A DNA stretch of 64,000 nucleotides from contig AP026541.1 of assembly GCA_026075535.2 (NCBI GenBank), positions 868,001 through 932,000 of the forward strand, given 5' to 3'. Positions within the stretch are counted from its first letter, which is position 1. The number at the start of each line of letters is the position of its first letter. Position numbers and translations under genes: made by a program. A model generated the notes under the pieces. The model saw only the letters and a program-made list of their open reading frames with translations. It did not search any database and had not been told where the DNA came from. The stretch is from Tricholoma matsutake. Lineage: Eukaryota > Basidiomycota > Agaricomycetes > Agaricales > Tricholomataceae. Positions 43,790 to 52,399 of the stretch are shown here, in pieces.

Positions 43790-44957
43790 ATGTCTACTCA
43801 AGCTCAACAATCTCCCATGAATCCAGAAGAACCCCAACCCATGACTCCCCTTGAGTACATAGGGGGCATCAACCAGCCTGAACCCTATGGGTTGGAAGAT
43901 CATGGTCTAGAGGATGGACCTCCCAGTGGACCCAACGACCCTAGTGGTCTGGATGGCCCTGGGGGTGACCCCAATCCCAATGATCCTGACAATCAACCTC
44001 CCGTGGGGGGAAACCCTGATCCAGGGGATAGGTTCATAGATGTTCTTTACAACCTCTCGGAGAGTATCCGCACCCTGCGACAAAATAACGTACCCAAGAC
44101 CGAGAAAATCAAAGTTTGCGACCCCGACACCTTCAATGGCTCCAACCCAAAGAAACTTAGAGACTTCCTAGTCTCATGTAACCTTCATTTCCACAACCAT
44201 CTGCACATATTTTCTTCTGATGAGAAAAAGATCATATTTATCCTTTCTTATCTCAAGGGATCAGCTCTCAGCTGGTTTGAGCCCAGTCTTAACAACCCAA
44301 CCGATTCTGCACACTGGATGTGGGATTATGAGGCTTTTCTCGCCGAACTAGAGAGTAACTTCAGCCTGCACGACCCACTCGGGGATGCAGAAAAAGCTCT
44401 TTCCGATTTAGCAATGAAGAAAAGTGGTCGCATCACAAAGTATAATGTTGACTTTTGGGAATTAGCTTCTAGGGTCAACTGGAATGAGGCAGCCCTCCGT
44501 GACCACTATTTCTGCGGTCTTCCACTCCGACTTCATATAGAAGTCCTTCGGGGTGGTAAACCCGACACCCTTGCAGGACTGTGACAATATCTACTGGATG
44601 CAGGAAGATGAAACCCGGTTCGAAACTAAGAATTCCGGGAACTCTTCTAACCCTGTCAAGAAGGACAACCCCAAAGGTTCCTCCCAGTCCACCAATCAAT
44701 CCTCGTCGAGCTCCCCTCGGGGAAACTCCTCCAACCAGCAGACCTCCACGACAAAGAACACTTCCAAGTCGTCCATCTCCAACAAGTTGGGGAAGAACAG
44801 CAAACTTACTGCGGATGAACGAGAATGTTGCATGCAGGAAAGACTTTGCCTCTACTGCAGTGAAGAAGGGCATGTAGCAGGAAACTGCCCAAAGTCTAAA
44901 GCTGCAAAAGCCCATGCATCCACTGTAATTCCCAATTCTGCGGACTCGGAAAAATAG
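43790..44957 (+). pseudogene. Gypsy-4 gag
   Basis: The first frame (43790-44584, 264 aa) has a Pro/Gly/Asp-rich N-terminus, then the capsid (PDTFNGSNPKKLRDFLVSCN, FILSYLKGSALSWF, WELASRVNWNEAALRDHYF). A frameshift near 44575 leads to the frame 44553-44957, which has a Ser/Asn-rich linker and the zinc knuckle CLYCSEEGHVAGNC near 44849-44890. It ends in TAG at 44957; pol runs on in another frame from about 44950, compatible with a programmed frameshift. Confidence 0.85.
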
Positions 44958-47900
44958 TCCGCAACCCTCAGGATACAGCCATTAGGGCTGGTGGTTGCAT
45001 TGACCTTACCCACTTGGCTGCCTACATCCGTCTCAACGTGTCCGCTCTTTCCGACCCTCACTCCCTAATCATCCTCTTAACTATTCCTGACCTTTCCGCC
45101 CCTGTCCGAACCCTCATTGATTCCAGTTCATCCCACTGCTTTCTTGACTCCTCTTTTGTGTTGAATAACCAACTCAGCATGGAATCCATTAACCCGATCG
45201 GTTTACGACTCTTTGATGGATCTTGCAACTCCACCATAACTCAAGTCGCCCAACTTCCAGTCACCTTTCCTACCGGTGAAATGTTCAATCTGTCATTTTA
45301 TGTAACCTCGCTAGACTCTTCCTGTTCTGCAGTACTTGGTCATAACTGGCTGAAGCAATACAATCTGTTGATTGACTGGTCTTCAAGCCAAATCACTTTC
45401 TGCTCTGCTGATCATAGAGGTTCAGCACCCCAGACGTCTCCTTTGTCCCCGAACCTTCCGGTAGAAATCCTTGAATCCTCCGCATTTTCTGAACCCCCCA
45501 TTCCTCCTAAGTTTACACCTCCCGACATCTCTTTCATCAATGCTGCTGCTTATGCGCATGCTAGCAAACTCCCTGGGGCAGTAGCCTTCCAGATGACCTT
45601 TGCTCCAGAAGGGTTATCTGCCTGCTCGACCCAATCCTCAACCCCGCCCGATTTATCCAACATTCCTGCTGAGTATCATGAATTCGCCAATGTCTTTAAT
45701 AAGAATAAGGCAGACACCCTTCCTCCACATCGTCCTTATGACCTCAAGATAGAGATGGAGGATAATGCTCCCCCTCCTCTGGGTTGCATGTACTCCCTCT
45801 CTCCCTCCGAATTAGAAGCCCCACGAGTCTTCATTGACGAAAAGGTCCACTCAGGCTTCATCCGTCCTTCTAAGTCTCTGCATGGAGCTCCTATACTTTT
45901 CATCAAGAAGAAGGATGGTAGCCTCCGACTTTGTGTCGACTACCGAGGACTCAATCGTCTTACAAAGAAAGACCGCTATCCCCTTCCTCTCATTTCCAAC
46001 CTCCTTGACTCTCCCTGAAAAGCCTGCTTGTTCACCAAGATAGACTTGCAGCACGCTTATCACCTAGTCTGCATCGTGGATGGTGACGAATGGAAAACTA
46101 CTTTCTGCACCCGCTACGGATCCTTCGAGTGGTTGGTGGTTCCCTTTGGACTCACTAATGCACCCACAGCGTTCCAGCGTTTTATGAACGACATCTTCAG
46201 CAACATGCTGGATGTTTGTGTCATCATGTACCTCGACAACATCCTGATCTATTCAGACAACAAGTCCCAGCATGGGACTCACATTAAAGAAGTCCTCCGC
46301 CGTCTCCAGAAAAATGGACTTTACACCTCCCCACAGAAATGTGAGTTCCACAAAGACACTGTTGAATATTTAGGTTTCATCCTTTCACCGGATGGACTTC
46401 AGATGTCCGAGGATAAAGTCAAAACTGTGCTCGACTGGCCCGAGCCTAGGAAAGTTAAGGACATCCAATCCTTCTTAGGCTTCTGCAACTTTTACCGCCG
46501 TTTCATTAACGGTTATTCAGACATTGTCATCCCACTTACCCGCTTGATGCAGAAATCTGCACCTTGGGACTTCAACAAGAAGTGCTGCGACACCTTTGAA
46601 AGGCTCAAACAAGAATTCACTCATGCACCCGTCTTAACCCAATGGGTACCCGACTCACAAATGGTACTCGAAACGGACGCTTCCAACTATGCTCTAGCTG
46701 CTATCCTTTCGGTTTACACTGCGGATGGAGAAATCCATCTGGTCACTTTTCATTCCCGCTCCTTCAATCCCACTGAACTAAATTACGACACACATGACAA
46801 GGAACTCTTGGCCATTTTCGAAGCCTTCAAACACTGGAGGCAGTACTTCGAGGGTTCCACAAACCCGGTTGATGTGGTCACAGACCACAAAAATCTTGAG
46901 TACTTCAGCACTACCAAGTTGCTCACCCACCACCAGGGCTGTTGGTCTGAGTACCTTTCCCAGTTCAATCTCATCATCCGCTTCCACCCTGGGAAACTAG
47001 GGGCCAAGCCAGATGCACTCACTAGACATTGGGATGTCTACCGCAAAGGGGGAAATAGCGACTTTGCCTCTGTAAACCCGACCAACTTCCGACCTGTATT
47101 CACACAGGAACAACTCTCCTCTTCCCTCCGCGCCACTTATCTTGCCACACCCATCCTTCGACAAGCAGTAATCATGGACGTTGAGAAACTCCACAACGAC
47201 ATCTGCACCTCTCTTCCCCTTGACTCTATATCTTCCATTCATCTCCCGACACCTGTTGACCCCAACTGGACCATAGATGAGGCAGGACTTCTCTGCCACT
47301 TCAACCAGATTTATGTTCCGGACATTGCGGATCTCTGCCTCAAAGTCCTCCAATACAAACATGATCATATCCTCTCCAGCCACTTCAGACAAAACAAAAC
47401 CCAGCAGCTTGTCTGCTGGGAATACATCTGGCCAAACCTCTGCACCTTCATCCAGGAATTCTGCAAATCCTGTATGACTTGCAAATGATCCAAATCGCCT
47501 CGACACAGGCCCTACGGGTTCCTAAAGCAACTTCCGGTTCCAGAACAACCTTGGAATTCCATCTCCATGGATTTCATTGAACAACTACCCAACTCCGCTG
47601 GTCACACTGCTATCCTAGTCATTGTTGACCGCCTCACCAAACAGGGGATCTTCATTCCAACTGTCAATGAAATCACAGCCCAAGAACTAGCCAACCTGTT
47701 CATCCTCCACATCTTCTCCAAGCATGGTGTTCCATCGCACGTCACTTGCAACCGGGGATCCGAGTTTGTCTCTCATTTTTTCCACTCTCTCAGAAAAGCA
47801 CTTGACATGCAGATCCACTTCACTTCCGGTTATCATCCACAAGGTGATGGTCAGACAGAACGACTTAACCAGACCTTGGAACAGTACCTCCGGATCTTCT

Positions 47901-48643
47901 GCAACTATCAGCAGGACAACTGGTCTCACCTCTTGCCCTTGGGCAAATTTGCCTACAACAATGCTCCTTCCACCTCTACAGGTGTATCACCTTTCTTTGC
48001 CAATAAAGGTTACCACCCAAACATTTCCGTCTTTCCAGAGCATGACTTAGCTTCACAGCGCACCTGCGAATTCATCGTCAATTTAGATGACCTTCACCAG
48101 GAACTTCGGAAACAACTTGCAGCCACTCAAGAATGTTATCAAGGTCCTGTGGATAAACATCAGGCACCCACACCTGACTTCAACATTGGTGATTTCGCAT
48201 ATGTCACTGCGGAAAATATCCGCACCACCTGTCCCTCCAAGAAACTCTCCGAAAAGAACCATGGTCCTTTTGAAATCATTGCCCACCCGGGAACTCACTC
48301 AGTTACCCTGCAGCTCCCAGATCACATGTGGGCTATTCACCCTGTTTTCCATGTCTCTCAACTAGAGATACACTCCCCGAACACAATTCCAAATTGAGTA
48401 CAACCTCCACCTCCTCCGATCACCATCAATGACGAGCTTGAATATGAGATCACCAAAGTCCTCGACTCCAAAGTCAACAACTGACATCGCTGCAAGATTC
48501 TCTACCTCATCCGATGGGAAGGTTACCAGGGAACTGACGAAGAGACTTCCTGGCTACCTGTTACGGAACTTGACCATGCCCAAGAACTCCTTGCGGATTT
48601 TCACACCTGCTACCCACAGAAAATCGGACCGTTACCCGCTTAA
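44950..48643 (+). pseudogene. Gypsy-4 pol: protease, RT, RNase H, integrase, chromodomain
   Basis: Protease: [16 protein letters not shown] near 45115-45165; the usual DSGA is DSSS, which may be a natural variant. [22 protein letters not shown], then LFTKIDLQHAYHLV, with the catalytic box YLDN near 46235 (second Asp to Asn). RNase H (VLETDASNYALAAIL) and integrase follow, with the HHCC finger (HDHILSSHF...CKSCMTCK). The second Asp motif reads CNRGSEF instead of SDRGSEF. The C-terminus has HGPFEIIAHPGTHSVTLQLP, HPVFHVSQLE and a chromodomain (YEITKVLDSKV, LIRWEGYQG, TSWLP). TGA stops at 46016, 47486, 48395 and 48482 replace likely Arg. Confidence 0.9.
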
Positions 48644-48726
48644 AGATGATTCACGTTACTTATTCACTCAGTCCGAACTCAGAACAAACTTTATTGAAAA
48701 AACATTTTTTGGATCCGACTGGATCC

Positions 48727-49729
48727 CTACACTACCTCCACTTCTCCCTCTCCATCTTCGTCATCCTCTCCTCTGACTTCACCACCTTCCTCCACTTCTC
48801 CACCTTCCCTGCCTTCATCCTCCTCTTCCTCACCCTCGCCCTCCTCCACGTTGTCTGCCCGCCTTTTTTCCAAATATCTTTGAAATCCCACCCAGTCGTC
48901 TCCAGACTGGCGGATCCCGCGCCTTTCCCATCGGGACTCTTGTACTGCCCACTCCACTTCCTCCTCATCCTCGTCACTCTACCCCTCGATACTTTTGTCC
49001 GCCTCCCACTCTGGGTCCATTGCATCCCAGATCTCCTCCATTGACTCCCTCACCGCTGTCGCCACCTCCCCAAACCCTTTCCTCACCACCTTCACCAGCT
49101 CTGCCACTTCTCCACTGTTTTCCGGCGGGCCCGCTGTTCCCGCTCTGGACCTCACTTTTCTTACTGTTGGGGCCTCCTGCCCCTCCCACACGACCTCCTT
49201 GCACTTGTGCTTAACGCGCGTGCAGTTATCACACACGCATCCCTTCGCACCCATCTTGAAGCACGAAATTTTTTGATATTGGCACCTAAGCCACTTGTCA
49301 GTCCAAAAACATTGAAAGAAAACCAACTATGCACCTTTTGCAGGGCAAGGTGGCCTGCACCCGCACTGGACTCACTGATTCTTCTGACCCCACCCGTGCC
49401 CTTGATGTGGCAATCTTCTTCTTCTTTGGGGACTTGCTCCCCTCGGCCTCATCCTCCAAACCCGCAGCCACAGCCGCCCACTTCTTCTCCACGTGTTTTG
49501 CAGCCGAAGCCTCTTTTTTCTGCGCTGCTGCCTGGCACACCTCCTCTGCCTTTGCAGCCTCCTCTGATGCCTTCTGTGCCTCCTGTGCCCAACGTTCCTC
49601 CTCCCTTGCTGCCTCCTCCAATTCTCTCACCTCCTGCTCCATCTGTTCTTTCATCTCCCGCTCCCTCTGTTCATACTGAGCCTTCATTGCGGCCAATTTC
49701 AGTTGAGCAGAGCCTGCTGGGGGGGACAT
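48727..49729 (-). CDS. Antisense coiled-coil/zinc-cluster gene in Gypsy-4
   Basis: Exon 1 (49729-49335) starts MSPPAGSAQLKLAAMKAQYE and encodes a long Glu/Arg/Ala coiled coil and a basic KKKK patch. A 49-nt intron (49334-49286, GTGCAT...TTAG) joins PCKR to CQYQKISC. Exon 2 has a second cysteine block CDNCTRVKHKC; together C-x2-C-x6-C twice resembles a Zn2Cys6-type cluster. A TAG at 48979 ends the frame after about 233 residues, but the same frame continues for about 83 more acidic residues (EEEDEG, GEVEVV) to 48727, so the TAG is probably a recent CAG-to-TAG change. Coiled-coil plus Cys-cluster proteins of this type are common hypothetical proteins in basidiomycetes. Function unknown; a DNA-binding or regulatory role is inference. 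Confidence 0.6.
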
Positions 49730-49848
49730 TTTGTATAGGTGATGGAAGAAGGAAAACAACAAAATTTTTCAACCAATTGCCGCATTCGGGAATCAACCAA
49801 CTTCCTCATTTGGACTCGAACCTTCATGTGCCTCATAGGCTCGGCACT

Positions 49849-49861
49849 AAGGGGGAAATAC
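49849..49861 (+). promoter_or_regulatory. Gypsy-4 polypurine tract
   Basis: AAGGGGGAAATAC directly precedes the 3' LTR. Confidence 0.7.
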
Positions 49862-50558
49862 TGTCACGATCCATTCCTCGCCCGCTCGGAACCTGCAACC
49901 TTCTGATCTTTTCTGCTTTTCCTAACTCAACTCCTACCGCCTTCGTTCTGGCCCCCTTGCACTGCCCACACTGCTGTGCACCAGGCCGCCATGTACAGCA
50001 ACCACGGCTGCCTTCCAAGGCTGCCATCTAGTTTTGCAAATTCGACTACAGATTCCTGTGCAGCCTCTGCTAGGCAATTTATCTATGCAGTTGAGACACT
50101 GCCGCAGTTTCCGTTTCCGTTCCACTCTTGTTCTGGACTCTAGTATTTAAGCTTAGTTAGTTTCGCTTTGTATTCCTCAGTTCGTATATCGACATAGACT
50201 CGACTTTACCCTGTCAATCTAAAACCTCCTTCTACTCCAACTCCTGACCTCTAAGAGTCTGAACTCCATTTGACTCAACCTCTAGTTCCCCTCTGAAGTT
50301 CTAGTCTCATCTGAGCTTAACCTAAGTCCCTCCATACTCCTTCCCGCATTTACCTGCACTCTCCCACTCCTATCTCTAAAACCTCTACCCGAAATTAGGA
50401 CACCAGACGAGGTGAAGGGTGCAGCTTCTTACAAGCTGAAGCCAAGTCCTTTTCGTTACCCATCTGCCTAATCCGCTACAACCCGACAATCTTCTGCTCT
50501 CAAACACCTGCTGGGTCCGACCGGATTTTGACGAGCCCTTTTGGATCAGTTCTTAACA
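49862..50558 (+). repeat. Gypsy-4 3' LTR
   Basis: 697 bp. Close to the 5' LTR, with scattered transitions and a 12-bp duplication near 50013. The self-primer partner AGTTCGTATAT is at 50179-50189. Confidence 0.95.
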
Positions 50559-50563
50559 GGTGG

Positions 50564-51100
50564 CCAAGGACAACAGGAGCAGGGCCCACACATGACAATG
50601 AACCCCCACCAGGCTGCCCCCGCATTTTGTGTGGGGCGGTTTTTTCAATTTTTATTTATGGTAATGCCTTCCCCCTCCCCCATGTTTTACGTGGGTGAGG
50701 GATTTTTCTTTCTTTTTCTTTATGATTGTAGTGCTCCCCTTGCGTTCGATGCAGGGGGAGATTAGTTTTATATGTAAATATTGGTAGGACTCTCTCTTGC
50801 ACCTTGTGCAAGGAAGGTCTTTTTTTAAATGTGTATATGAGACACAAGCAATGTAGTTAATGAATTTTGTTTGGTTTGTCATGTGATCCATGATCATGAG
50901 GTCTAGAGTTCAATCCCTGCTCTGAACATATCTGTTTTGTAGGCACTTTGTGAAATTCATGAAGTCCAAAGCACTTGAAACTTGTAAGATATCAAATTGA
51001 CTTTCCATTATGGTTTGACTTTTGGGTACTACAATGTACCAGGAATCCTGGTGAGTCCCACTGGATTCCTCCAGGACTCTGTGGGGGAGTGTAAAGTTCT
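50564..51100 (+). mobile_element. Hairpin element C, right part
   Basis: This continues element C after Gypsy-4. GC-rich hairpins lie at 50618-50640 (GCCCCCGC...GTGGGGCGG), 50670-50702, 50735-50760 and 50787-50815 (CTTGCACCTTGTGCAAG). A tRNA-like relic follows (TTTGGTTTGTCATGTGATC, and B-box-like AGAGTTCAATCCC near 50905). Then come subterminal repeats with GGAATCCTGG and GGACTC, and the right end GTGGGGGAGTGTAAAGTTC. The order hairpins, tRNA-like module, repeats, TIR is the same as in B and in the right half of A. Confidence 0.7.
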
Positions 51101-51143
51101 GCGAAGTAGCAAAAAATGCAGCTGAGCAATGGCAACACTACAT

Positions 51144-52290
51144 CAAGGGGGTGTTGGGATGGGAATTTTTCATATGATGTTGGTTTTTTTGTTCATGGCC
51201 TTCAAGACCCCCCCCTCCCCCCTCCTGCCATATAAGGTATGTTTTGATTACATGTACCTGTTTTTCCCCCAATTCATTGTTGATGATATCAGTATAAAAT
51301 AAAATAAAATAAAAATGTCATTGTGTATACCAACTGAACTCAGAGGCTTTCCAGTGCCATCCTCTTACAGAATTGAGTCCTACTGCAAGTTTGAAATCAA
51401 GTGAACACTACTTAGGATCTTCCAAGCACAACATTTCTTCAAGTTGAAGAAGTCTGAGTCATTCCAATGGACTACAGGCCATTTTGACATCCACAGTTTT
51501 AGTATTTATGGTCACTGGTGTTGGATTATGCATCGCGAGTTATTAGAAGTGTAAGAACAAACAACAAATAATATAGGAATTGTGTTTGACCTCAGTGAGC
51601 TCAGGAGACAAACAGATGGGTACTATGACAACAATAGACTACCTATGTAATACCAGGAGTAGTATAATTACCAAGGAAGATAAATAAAGTAACTAAAATG
51701 GAGCAAGCAACATTGAAATGGAGAGAACAATAAAAAATACCCAAACAGGCATTGCACATGCTTTCACTGCCCCTCAGCTATTCTAACAAATGGTCCAGCA
51801 TGAGCAGGGTTTTTTCAAGTTTTGTTACAATAAATCACCTGATATATTGTAAAGAGTAATAGAGATTGGCAGGGGTATACCCTTGAAAACCAGAGGTATT
51901 GAAGGGTATTGCACTATTTCAACAATAACAGTACCAGCATTAAATGCAGGATGGGAATTCTGAAGGATGCAAAAACAGTGGTAAACATACCAACCAGTTC
52001 CTGAAAAAATCTTGAGTCCAACAACCCATCAGAAGCATGAGCTTTACTACATTTTGATTTTCAGGGAAACAAAAAACCTATACCTTTGACCTTATTCAAG
52101 GGTATACCCCTACCAATCTCTAAAGGGTAGTACTATGAAGGCATACTAATGATTGACAGAGCCTACAACAGCAAATCATTGCTTATCAATGCCTCTCAAT
52201 GTCATTTTCACCTTGGTAAAAAAAGAAATTTGGCCTCTGGCAGGTCCCCCCTTATGTCTAGTTTTGGATTCCCATCCCAAAACCCCCTTG
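51144..52290. repeat. Inverted-repeat pair around a MITE
   Basis: CAAGGGGGTGTTGGGATGGG at 51144 is mirrored at about 52264-52290 (CCCATCCCAAAACCCCCTTG). This looks like the two ends of an element of about 1.15 kb, but I see no flanking duplication and no gene inside. The interior is AT-rich and includes the MITE at 51860-52122. Confidence 0.45.
51860..52122. mobile_element. MITE, 263 bp
   Basis: TAGAGATTGGCAGGGGTATA at the left is mirrored at the right over 28 nt with one C/T difference. The flanks AAGAGTAA (51852-51859) and AAGGGTAG (52123-52130) match at 6 of 8 positions, both mismatches being A/G, so an 8-bp duplication is likely. The TAGAG start and the 8-bp size suggest hAT. No coding sequence. 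Confidence 0.7.
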
Positions 52291-52399
52291 GTTGTCATGA
52301 ATCACTGACTCATCAACTCTGAACTTGAAGCCACTTGGTCTATTAGCAGGAGAATGTGAAACAGGAATGAGAACAACAACAGAAGAAGATATTCTAGGC

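Larger units (their letters stand above)
42877..50558 (+). mobile_element. Gypsy-4, Ty3/Gypsy chromodomain LTR retrotransposon with antisense gene
   Basis: A plus-strand element of 7,682 bp with LTRs of 684 and 697 bp (TGTCACG...CAACA/TAACA) and a perfect 5-bp duplication GGTGG (42872-42876 and 50559-50563). It carries gag, protease, RT, RNase H, integrase and chromodomain, then a spacer of about 1.2 kb before the 3' LTR that holds a gene on the opposite strand. It interrupts hairpin element C. Pol is one frame broken only by TGA codons. Confidence 0.95.
41991..51140. mobile_element. hAT-like inverted ends enclosing element C and Gypsy-4
   Basis: TAGTGTTGCC at 41991 continues with CTCAGCTGCATTTTTTGCTA and is mirrored at 51105-51140 over about 36 nt with a few mismatches. 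This is a hAT-type terminus. The flanks TCACAAAC and CATCAAGG do not match, so the pair may be two halves of different copies or the duplication may have been lost. Inside lie the remains of hairpin element C and the whole of Gypsy-4. Confidence 0.5.
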
